A stretch of DNA of 64,000 nucleotides, taken from Fibrella arboris (GTDB lineage Bacteria > Bacteroidota > Bacteroidia > Cytophagales > Spirosomataceae). The translations under genes were made by a program, and so were the position numbers. The notes under the pieces are model-generated. The model saw only the letters and a list, made by a program, of their open reading frames with translations. It was not told the origin of the DNA and searched no databases. Positions 25,085-34,641 of the stretch are shown here, piece after piece. Where the stretch lies: positions 604,464 to 668,463 of the forward strand of contig NZ_JBGGWE010000001.1 of the NCBI RefSeq assembly GCF_041321095.1, written 5' to 3'. Every line of letters starts with the position of its first letter. The first letter of the stretch is position 1.

Positions 25085-25489
25085 TTACCGTTTCGGGCCG
25101 ATTGCGTCGTAGATCACGACTTTTTCCCAGAGGTGCGCATAGTTGTTCCGGAAATCGTCGTGGATCGGGTGTTTCTGGTACACTTCCTCGTCGGCGGCGC
25201 TGTCGAACAGGCAGAGCCACGAATAGGTATAGCTCCGTTCGATCACGGCCCGGTTGGTGGCGGCGGGCTCACCAATGTGCACCATTTTGATGGTCGGCAC
25301 CTTAGCCAGCATGTTTAGCCCTTCCAGCAATTTGGCTTTGTCGGCGGCGTTACCGGGGTTTTTCAGGTAGAAAAGTACGTGATGGACGAATGTTTCTTTC
25401 GGTGCGCTCATGGGCAGGTTTGCAGCGACGCCCACAGCGACACTGCTTTTTAGCGTGGTTTTAATGAATGTTCTTCGCGATTGACTCAT
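25085..25489 (-). CDS. Tat-exported Dabb (stress-responsive A/B barrel) protein
   Basis: 134 residues. The N-terminus SRRTFIKTTLK followed by a short hydrophobic stretch fits a twin-arginine signal. The mature part has the Dabb pattern: FVHHVLFYLKNP at the start, LLEGLNMLAKVPTIKMVHIGEP, and the end HPIHDDFRNNYAHLWEKVVIYD. Such ferredoxin-like dimeric barrels have varied or unknown roles. The ATG at 25489 was chosen because the reading frame upstream lies antisense to prfA. It is divergent from prfA by about 100 nt. Confidence 0.85.
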   Translation of the reverse strand: MSQSRRTFIKTTLKSSVAVGVAANLPMSAPKETFVHHVLFYLKNPGNAADKAKLLEGLNMLAKVPTIKMVHIGEPAATNRAVIERSYTYSWLCLFDSAADEEVYQKHPIHDDFRNNYAHLWEKVVIYDAIGPKR

Positions 25490-25579
25490 GGTTGATTCTG
25501 GATTCGTGTACAAAATAACAAACCTTAATCCGTTTACTGTCACAAGACTCAACCCTTCCGCCCTTCGCCCTGTTTTTTG

Positions 25580-25587
25580 TACCTTTG
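25580..25587 (+). promoter_or_regulatory. -7 box of prfA, nearly leaderless
   Basis: TACCTTTG ends 4 nt before the prfA ATG at 25592, exactly as at hemC. No -33 TTG is evident. Confidence 0.6.
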
Positions 25588-25591
25588 CGGT

Positions 25592-26665
25592 ATGCTTGAA
25601 CAACTTGAATCGATCAGCGAACGCTTTAACGAAGTGGCCCAGCAAATTGTGCAGCCTGAGGTGTCTGCGGACCCCAAGCGCTTCATGAAGCTGAGCAAGG
25701 AATATAAGGAGCTTGACAAAATCGTGCAGCAGTACCGGATTTACCAGCAAACGCTGGCCGAGATCGAGAATGCGCGCGAAGTCATTTCTACTGAAAAAGA
25801 CGAAGAGTTTCGCGATATGGCCAAAGCCGAACTCGACGAACTCGTGCCCCGCCGGGAGGAACTGGAGGAACTACTAAAAGAAATGCTGATTCCGAAAGAC
25901 CCCAACGACAGCCGGAACATCATTCTGGAGGTACGCGGCGGCACCGGTGGCGACGAAGCGGCCATTTTTGCGGGCGATATCTTCCGTATGTATCAGCGCT
26001 TCTGCGAGAAAATGGGCTGGAAAATGACTCTCGTCGACTTCACCGAAGGTTCCTCAGGCGGCTACAAAGAGATTATTACCGAGATTGAAGGGGAAGACGT
26101 TTATGGCAAGATGAAGTTCGAGTCGGGCGTTCACCGGGTGCAGCGCGTACCCGCCACCGAAACGCAGGGCCGCATTCACACCTCGGCAGCCAGCGTGGCC
26201 GTACTGCCCGAAGCCGAAGAGGTCGACGTGGAGATCAACATGAACGACATTCGGAAAGATACGTTCTGTTCGTCGGGTGCGGGTGGTCAGTCGGTAAACA
26301 CGACGTATTCGGCCGTGCGGCTGACTCACCTTCCTACGGGCCTCGTGGTGCAGTGCCAGGACGAACGCTCGCAGCTGAAGAACTTCGACAAAGCGCTGAC
26401 CGTACTGCGTTCACGCCTGTACGAGATCAAACTTCAGGCGCATAACGACGCCATTGCTTCGCAACGTAAAACGATGGTGGGCAGCGGCGACCGGTCGGAT
26501 AAGATACGTACCTACAACTACCCCCAAAGCCGCGTCACTGATCACCGCATCGGCCTGACGGTCTATAACCTCCCCGCCGTGATGGAAGGCGACATCGGTC
26601 AGTTTATCGAGCAGCTCCGCATCGCCGAGAACGCCGAACGATTGAAAGAAGGCACGAGCGCGTAG
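25592..26665 (+). CDS. prfA: Peptide chain release factor 1
   Basis: 357 residues. RF1 reads UAA and UAG and triggers release of the finished protein. The codon-reading tripeptide PAT is in RVPATETQG (near residue 185), which separates it from RF2 (SPF), and the catalytic GGQ is in SSGAGGQSVN near 232. The ATG at 25592 gives MLEQLESI, the family start. It is followed by a 32-bp-arm inverted repeat and the convergent DUF4143 gene. prmC (hemK), often next to prfA, is absent. Confidence 0.97.
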   Translation: MLEQLESISERFNEVAQQIVQPEVSADPKRFMKLSKEYKELDKIVQQYRIYQQTLAEIENAREVISTEKDEEFRDMAKAELDELVPRREELEELLKEMLIPKDPNDSRNIILEVRGGTGGDEAAIFAGDIFRMYQRFCEKMGWKMTLVDFTEGSSGGYKEIITEIEGEDVYGKMKFESGVHRVQRVPATETQGRIHTSAASVAVLPEAEEVDVEINMNDIRKDTFCSSGAGGQSVNTTYSAVRLTHLPTGLVVQCQDERSQLKNFDKALTVLRSRLYEIKLQAHNDAIASQRKTMVGSGDRSDKIRTYNYPQSRVTDHRIGLTVYNLPAVMEGDIGQFIEQLRIAENAERLKEGTSA

Positions 26666-26677
26666 GGTTTAGTTTAC

Positions 26678-26760
26678 CGTTCAGGGTGTAAAGTCCAAAG
26701 GGCTTCGCTTACCCACAAATGGTGGACGAGCGAAGCCCTTTGGACTTTACACCTTGAACG
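26678..26760. repeat. Long inverted repeat (32-bp arms)
   Basis: The arms at 26678-26709 and 26729-26760 are complementary with one mismatch and a 19-nt loop. They fill the gap between convergent prfA and the DUF4143 gene, and the right arm touches that gene's stop codon. Confidence 0.9.
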
Positions 26761-27951
26761 TTACTCCATTTCCATCCAGTCATTCAGCACATTGAAGGGC
26801 TTTAGGTGCAGCCATACCGTGGCTAAGCTACAAACCTGAACCTGCTCATCGATCCGAAAATCACCGGCCGAAGGGGTAATAACTAGCAATGGAATGGCGC
26901 CCAGATCCCGGCTTGCGATGTAGTTACCACGGCTCAGGGTTGGCGCATTGGTGTACTTGATTTCAAGGCCAACAACCGGTTTGTTACCCCGAAACAGCAC
27001 TAAATCCAGTTCTGAACCGTCGGCTGTTCGATAAAAGTAAAACTGTGTATCATACCTCAACCCGGCGATCAATTGCTGGATGACGTACCCCTCCCACGAA
27101 CTACCCAGGTACAGGCTCCCCGTTAATACCTCTGTGGAGCCTATGGCGGCCAGCGCATGAAACATCCCACTATCCCGCAAGTACAGTTTGGGCGATTTTA
27201 CCAGGCGCTTGCCAATGTTCACGTAGTAAGGAGCCAGTCGCCGAATCAGAAAAGCATCTTCCAGAAAATCAAGATAATGCTGAATGGTTGGCACGCTCAA
27301 CCCGAGCGAACGGGCCAATTCGGAGGCATTTACCTGATTGGCATGAACACTCACCAGCATCGACATCAGGGTACGTATCCGGGCAGGTTGCGCACCTAAG
27401 CCTAAACCGGGCAGGTCTCGCTCCACATAGGTTTGAATAAAATCATTCATCCGCCGATTAGCCTGTCTGTCGCTGCTCGCTAACAGCATATCGGGGTAAC
27501 CACCACGTAGCCAGTGTTGCTGATAAGGCACTTGCTGATTCACCTCCTGCCAGCTTAATGGCTGAAGTTCCAAATAAGCGACACGGCCAGCCAGCGACTC
27601 TGAACTTTGTTGCAGAAGTTTTGGCGAAGCCGAGCCCAGCAACATGAAACGTCCCGGCACCCGATGTCGATCGATCAGCGATCGTAACAACGGGAACAAC
27701 TCAGGCATTCGCTGAATCTCATCAAGAATGATCAGTTTATCTCGACGTTCAGACAAGTATAGTTCAGGGTCTTGCAGCCGATTAAGGTCCTGATGCGACT
27801 CGAGATCTAGATAGATTGGCGGTGCAGGCAGTTGATTCGCCAGTGATTGGACTAATGTTGTTTTACCAACCTGACGCGGACCAACCAGCGCTACCGCTGG
27901 CCTATCCTGTATTAGCTCGAGCAATTCAGATGTAATAGAGCGGTTAAACAT
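26761..27951 (-). CDS. AAA ATPase with DUF4143 domain
   Basis: 396 residues. Walker A GPRQVGKTT at 24-32, Walker B KLIILDEIQRMP near 70-80, sensor-like LLGSASPKLL near 107, then a winged-helix-like middle (SELARSLGLSVPTIQHYLDFLEDA in pieces). The C-terminal DUF4143 block contains GSELDLVLFRG and GLEIKYTNAP, which resembles a PD-(D/E)xK-type nuclease core (D-x-V ... E-I-K). The family is widespread and its function is unsettled. A worn remnant of another member lies at 47030-47248. Confidence 0.88.
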   Translation of the reverse strand: MFNRSITSELLELIQDRPAVALVGPRQVGKTTLVQSLANQLPAPPIYLDLESHQDLNRLQDPELYLSERRDKLIILDEIQRMPELFPLLRSLIDRHRVPGRFMLLGSASPKLLQQSSESLAGRVAYLELQPLSWQEVNQQVPYQQHWLRGGYPDMLLASSDRQANRRMNDFIQTYVERDLPGLGLGAQPARIRTLMSMLVSVHANQVNASELARSLGLSVPTIQHYLDFLEDAFLIRRLAPYYVNIGKRLVKSPKLYLRDSGMFHALAAIGSTEVLTGSLYLGSSWEGYVIQQLIAGLRYDTQFYFYRTADGSELDLVLFRGNKPVVGLEIKYTNAPTLSRGNYIASRDLGAIPLLVITPSAGDFRIDEQVQVCSLATVWLHLKPFNVLNDWMEME

Positions 27952-28041
27952 AATACCGTAAATTTAAATTAAAACTTTAAAATTGCGGTATTTTATCCTA
28001 ACGCTTAAGTTAAAGGTCCACTCGTTTAAGGTTTCGTTTGC

Positions 28042-28073
28042 AAAAAAAGCCTCCCGGTAGTCGGAAGGCTTTT
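28042..28073 (-). terminator. Terminator of the TonB receptor gene
   Basis: On the minus strand the stem AGCCTTCC/GGGAGGCT is followed by TTTTTTT, about 20 nt after the receptor stop codon. Confidence 0.85.
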
Positions 28074-28091
28074 GTGCTAGGTACGTTACCC

Positions 28092-31067
28092 CTACAACGT
28101 TGCCGACAGGCGGGCGAAGAGGAAACGGCCGTTATAGCCGCCCTGATTCGATGGGTACAGGAAACGGCCCCGGTTCGAGAGGTCACGACCCGAGTTGTAG
28201 TCGAGTGAACCGACCGCGTTGCGGGGGTCGATGTAAATCTGATCGGGGTACACGTCGAATACGTTATTGGCACCCACTTGCAGGTTCAGCAGCTTGGTCA
28301 GTTTGTAGCCGATGGTGATGTCGGAAATCCAGATGGGGCTGAACGTTTGGTCGAGCAGGGCGTGACCAGCCGCGTCGCGGGCAAACTGCGTGTTCCAGTA
28401 CGTACCTGTGGCGGCGTTGATCGTGTACGGATCAGCCGTGGTCAGGTTGGTCACTTCACCGAAGCGAACCGTGCGGAACGAGATGTCGAACTTGTTGATG
28501 GTGTAGGCGGCGCTCAGGTTGAACTTGCTGCGGGGCAGACCCGTTTCCAGCAACGCCACCTGCGACCGGTCGAAAAACAGCGTGCGGGGCCAGTTATCGG
28601 GGTTACCACCACGGGCTTCGTTATTCGCCGTACTGTTCAAAAACGCCGACGGGTTGATTGACGTCACCTTCGTCTGGTTGAAGTTCACCGCGCCTGATAA
28701 CGTTAACCGGCCTTTGCCCAGGTTAAGCCGCTCCGTGGCCACAATATCAAGCCCTTTGGTCTGCGTGTTAGCGGCATTGGCGAAGAAGCGAACACCGTTC
28801 ACGCCCGGATAATCAGTTGTTGCAAACCCCAGTAAGGTGCGGCTAAACTGGCCCGAGTACAGAATGCGATCTTTGATATCGATCAGGTACGCATCAACCG
28901 TGATGGTGAAATTACGGCCAATACGGCTTGTAGCCCCTAACGTGTAGTTCACCGACGTTTCGGGCTTCAAGGCGTCGACGCCGATCACGGTCCGGGCAAT
29001 GGGGCTGTCGTTATTGACCGTCAGCGTATTGTTCGGCAATCCGTTGATAAACTGCGTACTGGTGTTGTTGAAATACCGCTGTTGCAGGCTCGGCGCCCGG
29101 AAGCCCGTGCTGATAGCCCCCCGCAGACTGAAGAACTCAGCAAACTGATACCGCGTGGCCAGTTTACCCGTCACCTTCGATCCGAAATCAGAGTAGTTTT
29201 CATATCGTCCCGCCAGGTCGACCAACCACTTGCTGGTTATCTCCGATTCCACGTCGGCGTAAAGGCTGATGTTATGTCGCGACTTATCCAGTTCGTTATC
29301 AGGCTGGTAACCAGGAAACACCTGCGCACCCGGTGCGGCAGCGGTTGTACCCGATGATGGGCCACCAATGACGATCGGTGCCAGCGGCAGGGCCTTCGAT
29401 GCGCCTGAATAAGACGTTGCTTCGCCAGCCACAATCTGGTATTCATCGCGGCGGTATTCGGCCCCAAACGCCAGGTTGATGGAGTTGAACCCGAGGGCTT
29501 TCGTGAAGAGCTGCGAGAAATCGAGGTTGGTCGTGCTCTGGTTGAATTTCAACGTACCTGCGTAGAAATTGGTCTGCTGCGTTGGGCTACTTGGCAAGGT
29601 GGCATTGCCCGAATTCTCGACATCGAACCGGATGGTGTTGCGGCCATACACACTGCTCAAATCCACGTTGAACCCGAGCAGTTTGGTCTTATAGCCAGCC
29701 AGCAGCGACTGATCATCCAGCGTCGCTCTGATGGCTGGCAGGAAGCCGTCGGGATACAGGAGCGTGCCATCGTCGGAGGCTAACGGCTGCTGATTCCGCG
29801 ATACCGGAATCCGGTTGTTGCCGTAGCCTGTTCCCGTCCGGTGTGTCACCCCCGCCGAGAAATACACTTCCGATTTTGTGCTAACCGGTAGTGATCCGTT
29901 CAGAAACACGCCGTAGTTCCGCGCCGATGAGTTACCCACCACCATGTTCTGGCGGTTGTACCGGCGCTGGTCGATCACTGTCTGGTCGGCAGCCAGCAAC
30001 GCAGGGCGGTTGGCCACTGGCACCAGCGTTGTGGCCGGGAAACCACCCGACGCACCCAGATAGATCGTAGGCGTATTGTCTTCGGCCGACCGGTTGGTCC
30101 GCTCGCGGTCAACAATCTGGCCCGAGATCGTCATGGAACCCCGCTGGCCCAGCCGGAACCCTTTCGAAATATCGAACTGGAAGGTCTTTCCGTCGCGGAG
30201 GGTCTGGCTTTTGTCAATGGTGCCGCCGCCCAGTAGGGGCGCTTTGTAGTTCATGGTCGAGAAACTGCCGCCGGTCATCAGCGAAGCCGTCAGCCCTTCG
30301 TAGTTCTTTTTCAAGACTACGTTGATCACGCCCGCAATGGCGTCTGAGCCGTATTGAGCCGCTGCGCCATCGCGCAGTACCTCAACGCGCTCTACGGCCG
30401 CCACCGGAATTACGTTCATATCGGTACCCACCGAGCCCCGGCCCACCGAACCATTGATGTTGATCAGGGCCGTGTTGTGCCGCCGCTTCCCGTTTACCAG
30501 CACCAGCGTCTGATCAGGGCCAAGCCCCCGCAGCGATGCCGGGTCAATATGGTCGGTGCCGTCGGTAACGGTTTGCCGGTTCGAGTTGAATGAGGGTGCC
30601 ACGAAGTTCAGAATCTGACTCACGTCGACCTGCGCGTAGCTCCGCATCTCTTTTGTCGTGATCACATCGACGGGCACTGCACTCTGAATATTGGTCCGGG
30701 CCGTAGCTGCCCGCGAGCCAATTACGACCAACTCGCTCAGGCTCGACTGGCTTTCCTGTAGTTTGGTGGTCAGGGTCACTTCGCCGGTAGCGGGCACCGT
30801 TACCGGAACCGTAGTGCTCGTGTATCCCACAAAGCTGATCACGAGCTGGTAGCTGCCCGGAGTAAGCCTGAGCACATAGTTGCCGTCGCCATCGGCGCTG
30901 GTGCCAATCTGAGTTCCCCGGGCCACCACACTTGCGCCGGGAATGCCGTTTCCAGAGCCCGCGTCTACTACTTTACCGCGCACGGTTTGCGCAAATGCAG
31001 CGCTGATTGTCAGCAGAATACAGACCGCCAGGTTAATGAAATAATGTTTCTTGTAGTACTTATGCAT
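28092..31067 (-). CDS. TonB-dependent receptor with carboxypeptidase-regulatory-like domain
   Basis: 991 residues. A signal peptide ends at about residue 26 (TISAAFAQ). A carboxypeptidase-D regulatory-like domain follows (VRGKVVDAGSGNGIPGASV, about 28-110), then the plug with ALRGLGPDQTLVLVNGKRR and VERVEVLRDGAAAQYGSDAI near 200-245, then a beta-barrel to the C-terminus. It is an outer-membrane energised importer. No SusD partner or regulator is next to it, so it is not a classic polysaccharide utilisation locus; the substrate is unknown. The upstream 100 nt are strongly AT-rich, as expected for a promoter. Confidence 0.94.
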   Translation of the reverse strand: MHKYYKKHYFINLAVCILLTISAAFAQTVRGKVVDAGSGNGIPGASVVARGTQIGTSADGDGNYVLRLTPGSYQLVISFVGYTSTTVPVTVPATGEVTLTTKLQESQSSLSELVVIGSRAATARTNIQSAVPVDVITTKEMRSYAQVDVSQILNFVAPSFNSNRQTVTDGTDHIDPASLRGLGPDQTLVLVNGKRRHNTALININGSVGRGSVGTDMNVIPVAAVERVEVLRDGAAAQYGSDAIAGVINVVLKKNYEGLTASLMTGGSFSTMNYKAPLLGGGTIDKSQTLRDGKTFQFDISKGFRLGQRGSMTISGQIVDRERTNRSAEDNTPTIYLGASGGFPATTLVPVANRPALLAADQTVIDQRRYNRQNMVVGNSSARNYGVFLNGSLPVSTKSEVYFSAGVTHRTGTGYGNNRIPVSRNQQPLASDDGTLLYPDGFLPAIRATLDDQSLLAGYKTKLLGFNVDLSSVYGRNTIRFDVENSGNATLPSSPTQQTNFYAGTLKFNQSTTNLDFSQLFTKALGFNSINLAFGAEYRRDEYQIVAGEATSYSGASKALPLAPIVIGGPSSGTTAAAPGAQVFPGYQPDNELDKSRHNISLYADVESEITSKWLVDLAGRYENYSDFGSKVTGKLATRYQFAEFFSLRGAISTGFRAPSLQQRYFNNTSTQFINGLPNNTLTVNNDSPIARTVIGVDALKPETSVNYTLGATSRIGRNFTITVDAYLIDIKDRILYSGQFSRTLLGFATTDYPGVNGVRFFANAANTQTKGLDIVATERLNLGKGRLTLSGAVNFNQTKVTSINPSAFLNSTANNEARGGNPDNWPRTLFFDRSQVALLETGLPRSKFNLSAAYTINKFDISFRTVRFGEVTNLTTADPYTINAATGTYWNTQFARDAAGHALLDQTFSPIWISDITIGYKLTKLLNLQVGANNVFDVYPDQIYIDPRNAVGSLDYNSGRDLSNRGRFLYPSNQGGYNGRFLFARLSATL

Positions 31068-31174
31068 AGGTGAACATTTGTTTGTTAACCTACAAATTAA
31101 AATAATATATGCCTAAGTACAAATTATAGCATATAAAATTCCGCAATACAAAAACATGACGAAATCATTATATT

Positions 31175-31963
31175 TCATAGACTACCTGTCTTTCCGCCGT
31201 CTACAGGTACGTTGATACCCGAGATTGAGGCCGCAGCTGGGGTGCATAGAAAGGCCGCAGCAGCGGCTACCTCTTCGGCCGTAGCGAAGCGGCCAACCGG
31301 GATTTCGCGCTCCATCTGATCGGCTACCTCGGCGGTGGTTTTGCCCGATGCGGTTGCCCGCATGGCCAGTACAGCATCCAGACGGGCGGTGCGCGTGTAG
31401 CCGGGCAGTACGTTGTTGACCGTAATGCCCCAGGGGCCCAACTCCAGCGACAGCGTTTTGGCCCACTGCGCTACTGCCCCGCGAATGGTGTTCGACACGC
31501 CCAGCCCCACGATCGGCTGTTTCACCGACGTGCTGATGATATTGACGATCCGTCCGTAACCGGCCTCGCGCATGCCCGGTGCCAATAGTTGTACCAACGT
31601 CTGGTTGTTGATCAGGTGATTATGAAACGTCTGCACAAACGCCTCGTCAGTCGCTTCAATCAACGGACCGCCCGCCGGGCCGCCTGTGTTGTTGATAAGT
31701 ATGTGGATAACTGGCTGCGTCGTTAACAACTCCGTCAGCGCGGCTTTTACACTCCCCGATCGACCGAAATCAGCCACGGCAATGTGATGTTGCTGGCCCT
31801 TGCGGGTATCGAGCGTCTTTTTCACGGTTTGCAACGTATCGGCGTTGCGGGCCATCAGTATAACGTTGGCACCGAGCAGGGCCAGTTCAACGGCGGTGGC
31901 GCGGCCAATGCCCTGCGAACTACCACACACGAGGGCCGTTTTTTGAGTCAGGTCTAGATTCAT
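31175..31963 (-). CDS. Atypical short-chain dehydrogenase/reductase
   Basis: 262 residues with a Rossmann fold: the nucleotide-binding turn GSSQGIG at 14-20 and a later INNTGGPAGG that replaces NNAG. The C-terminal LPGYTRTARLD and INVPVDGGKTGSL are SDR-like. The normal catalytic Tyr-x-x-x-Lys is missing: the aligned stretch is GLGVSNTIRGAV, with Ser in place of Tyr and Arg in place of Lys. It may bind a cofactor without the usual chemistry. The ATG at 31963 is preferred to one at 31990. It is divergent from the DUF547 gene. Confidence 0.85.
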   Translation of the reverse strand: MNLDLTQKTALVCGSSQGIGRATAVELALLGANVILMARNADTLQTVKKTLDTRKGQQHHIAVADFGRSGSVKAALTELLTTQPVIHILINNTGGPAGGPLIEATDEAFVQTFHNHLINNQTLVQLLAPGMREAGYGRIVNIISTSVKQPIVGLGVSNTIRGAVAQWAKTLSLELGPWGITVNNVLPGYTRTARLDAVLAMRATASGKTTAEVADQMEREIPVGRFATAEEVAAAAAFLCTPAAASISGINVPVDGGKTGSL

Positions 31964-32049
31964 GCGGGTAAAGTTAACGTACCCGGCCACGTACCTGAAA
32001 AACCTTTATGTCCTCCTGAGCGTATATCTAGCTAAAACCATCACACAAC

Positions 32050-32841
32050 ATGAAACTTCTGTTTGTATTCAGCGTCTGCCTTTGCCTGGCCATCAGTTTA
32101 TCGGGCAGTTACCTGGCGCATCATAACGCCGTTAAACTTCCTGCTATAACCGTAGCCGCAGCACCCAGCCACGCCGCCTTCGATAAGCTGTTGAAAGCCC
32201 GCGTAAACGGTTCGGGTATGGTCGACTATAAAGGCTTCATCAAAGACAAGGCCGATCTGAAAGCCTATACCGACATGCTGGGCAAGAACGCGCCGTCTGA
32301 TAGCTGGAGCAAAGACGACCAACTGGCCTACTGGATCAATGCCTACAATGCCTTCACGATCCAACTCATCATGGATCATTACCCCGTGAAGAGCATCAAA
32401 GACATTGGCTCGAAGATCAAGATTCCGTTTGTCAACACACCCTGGGATATCAAATTCATTAAGATCGGCGGCGAGACATACGATCTGAATAACATCGAAC
32501 ACGGCATCATCCGCAAGAAATTCTCGGAGCCACGGATCCACTTCGCGCTGGTGTGCGCGGCTAAATCGTGCCCCCGACTACGGAACGAAGCGTTCGACGG
32601 CAAAAAGCTGGATGCGCAACTTGAAGACCAGGGCGTTGATTTCCTGAATAATCCGGCGAAGAATTCGATCACAGCCAAGCAGGCCAGCCTGTCGAAGATC
32701 CTGGATTGGTACGGCGGTGATTTCAAGAGCATGAAAGGCCAGTCGGTGAAAGATGTGGTGAACCAGTTCTCGAAAACCAAGATCACCGACGCGACCAAAA
32801 TCTCGTATCAGACCTACAACTGGGATTTGAACGAGCAGTAG
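32050..32841 (+). CDS. Secreted DUF547 protein
   Basis: 263 residues. A signal peptide spans about residues 1-22 (MKLLFVFSVCLCLAISLSGS). The DUF547 core is recognised by QLAYWINAYNAFTIQLIMDHYPVK split as YWINAYNAFT and LIMDHYP, then IEHGIIRKKF and HFALVCAAKSCPRLRNEAF, which carry Cys and His residues typical of the family. The function is not established; the fold is thought to be cysteine-protease-like. It ends in a strong terminator and is not obviously in an operon. Confidence 0.9.
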   Translation: MKLLFVFSVCLCLAISLSGSYLAHHNAVKLPAITVAAAPSHAAFDKLLKARVNGSGMVDYKGFIKDKADLKAYTDMLGKNAPSDSWSKDDQLAYWINAYNAFTIQLIMDHYPVKSIKDIGSKIKIPFVNTPWDIKFIKIGGETYDLNNIEHGIIRKKFSEPRIHFALVCAAKSCPRLRNEAFDGKKLDAQLEDQGVDFLNNPAKNSITAKQASLSKILDWYGGDFKSMKGQSVKDVVNQFSKTKITDATKISYQTYNWDLNEQ

Positions 32842-32862
32842 GTGCTTTCACGCATTTGATTG

Positions 32863-32899
32863 AAAAAAGCCGTGGAGAATAGCTCCCACGGCTTTTTTT
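32863..32899. terminator. Bidirectional terminator after the DUF547 gene
   Basis: AAAAAAGCCGTGG and CCACGGCTTTTTTT form a strong stem with A-run and T-run. It also lies downstream of gldD, so it can serve both convergent genes. Confidence 0.92.
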
Positions 32900-32982
32900 A
32901 TGATGTAAGTGTCACCCTGAGCCCGCACGCGAAGCAATACACACAAGCGCGAACAAACCATACATCCACTTATTCACGCACG

Positions 32983-33582
32983 CTACTTCCACTTCAGCGT
33001 GTTCAGCAACTGCATCATGTCGGCACGGACGTACTGAATGACCGGGGCCAGCGAATCGTTGGCGGTGGCGGTGTTGAAATAGAGGGCGCCCCGCAGAAAA
33101 TGGCGCGTACTGTCGGTGGTGACAAACTGAAACTGGCTGGGCACTTCGCCTTCGAGGGTGATCAGGCTGGCGGCCAGTCCGTTTTTCAGGCGTACCTGCT
33201 TCTGTTCAATCATCGACGCTTTCACGTTGTGTTTGGCAGTCAGCTTATAGGCGTCGGCGAGCAGACCACGTAGCCGGTTCACATCGTTCATTACCGGTTT
33301 GTAGGTGATCTGCACGGTGGCTTTCAGCGTTGGGTAATACACGAAAATCCAGTGTGGCTCTGCGTTTTTGAACGTGTCGGGCAGCACCCGGGCCATGCGA
33401 TTCACGTCAAACTGGTACGGATGACCCGGCGGGCTGGCTACATAGGCGGCGGCAGGCAGGTCAATGCGGGGATAACCTTTCGGCTTAGGCACGTAGTTGG
33501 CCTGATCGGATGACGATGTGCAGGCGGCAAGCGTGACGGTAGCCACCAGAAAGAAGCTGACGCAAAGTCGGTGTGGTATCAT
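32983..33582 (-). CDS. gldD: Gliding motility lipoprotein GldD
   Basis: 199 residues. The lipoprotein signal ends at LAAC (Cys20), and the mature part begins with a KPKGYPRIDLP block typical of GldD. A long central region has HWIFVYYPTLKATVQITYKP and NGLAASLITLEGEVPSQFQF in short form (ITLEGEVPSQ). GldD is an essential lipoprotein of the Bacteroidota gliding and type IX secretion machinery. Other gld genes are not adjacent. Its presence strongly supports the taxonomic assignment. Confidence 0.9.
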   Translation of the reverse strand: MIPHRLCVSFFLVATVTLAACTSSSDQANYVPKPKGYPRIDLPAAAYVASPPGHPYQFDVNRMARVLPDTFKNAEPHWIFVYYPTLKATVQITYKPVMNDVNRLRGLLADAYKLTAKHNVKASMIEQKQVRLKNGLAASLITLEGEVPSQFQFVTTDSTRHFLRGALYFNTATANDSLAPVIQYVRADMMQLLNTLKWK

Positions 33583-33794
33583 GTTTTGACTAACGAATAC
33601 GGAGGCCGGTTCGTTGTTTCGGGCACAAGAATAGTATCTTTCTGCATAACCGGATCAATAACCCGTCAGCGAATAGCCAGTAACCTGTCATCGCCTCCTA
33701 TAACCAGTCGTCCGAATGTGGGCAACGTACCCCAGCCTGCCGACGTATCTTTCCTTACCGACCTTACTAACTGACAAACGACGTTATCGCTATG

Positions 33795-34568
33795 ATGCCA
33801 GTCATCGACACCCGTGGATTGACGCAATACTACGGAAGCACCCAGGTTTTAAAAGGTATTGATCTTTCTGTGGCACCGGGGCAGGTAGTGGGGTATATCG
33901 GCCCCAACGGCGCCGGCAAATCAACGACCATCAAAACGCTGATTGGCCTCCTGCCCGATTTTAAAGGCGACGTGTCTGTACTTGGGTTCGACCTGCGTAC
34001 CCAGGTGATGGACATCAAACGCCGCATTGGGTACGTACCTGAAAACGCCGCCCTCTACGACCTGCTGACGCCGATGGAATACCTCCGCTTTGTGGGGCAA
34101 CTGTACGAACTGGATCAGGTTACCGTCGATAAAAAGGCCCTTGACCTCCTGCGCCTGTTCAGTCTGGAAAGCCAGGCCAACGACCGCATGACGACCTTCT
34201 CGAAAGGAATGCGCCAGAAAGTGCTGCTCATTTCAGGGCTCCTGCACAACCCCGACCTGATCTTCCTCGACGAACCCCTGTCGGGCCTTGATGCCAACGC
34301 GGTCGTACTGGTGAAGCAGATCATCCGCCAACTGGCCGACTCGGGCAAAACAGTCTTCTACAGCTCACACATTATGGATGTGGTCGAGAAAATTTCGGAT
34401 CGAATCATCATCATCAACGCCGGTGAAATCATTGCCGACGGATCCTTTGCGGAGTTGCAGGCCCAACGCGAAACGGGCGGTTCGCTCGAGCAGCTGTTCG
34501 GCCAACTTACCGGCACCGGGGGGCAGGACGCCACTGCCGAAGAATTCATTCAAACGCTGAACTTGTAA
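33795..34568 (+). CDS. ABC transporter ATP-binding protein
   Basis: About 257 residues. Walker A GPNGAGKST near residue 38, Q-loop near YVPENAALYD, signature FSKGMRQKV near 138 and Walker B LIFLDEPLSGLD near 158. The SKGMRQK form of the signature is typical of exporters with a separate permease. The ATG at 33795 or the one at 33792 may be used. The next gene, a large membrane protein, starts 73 nt after the stop on the same strand and is the likely permease. Confidence 0.93.
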   Translation: MPVIDTRGLTQYYGSTQVLKGIDLSVAPGQVVGYIGPNGAGKSTTIKTLIGLLPDFKGDVSVLGFDLRTQVMDIKRRIGYVPENAALYDLLTPMEYLRFVGQLYELDQVTVDKKALDLLRLFSLESQANDRMTTFSKGMRQKVLLISGLLHNPDLIFLDEPLSGLDANAVVLVKQIIRQLADSGKTVFYSSHIMDVVEKISDRIIIINAGEIIADGSFAELQAQRETGGSLEQLFGQLTGTGGQDATAEEFIQTLNL

Positions 34569-34635
34569 GCTTAGGGCGAGGGGCCTGTGGTGGCTCACCC
34601 AAGCCCCTAGCCCTAAGCCCCCTGCCCCAAGCCGC
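34569..34635. repeat. Imperfect G/C-rich inverted repeat in an ABC operon
   Basis: GCTTAGGGCGAGGGGC and GCCCCTAGCCCTAAGC form a near-perfect stem, followed by CCCCTGCCCCAAGCC. The words recur at 55100-55163. It lies between the ATPase and permease genes. Confidence 0.6.
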
Positions 34636-34641
34636 TTGCCC

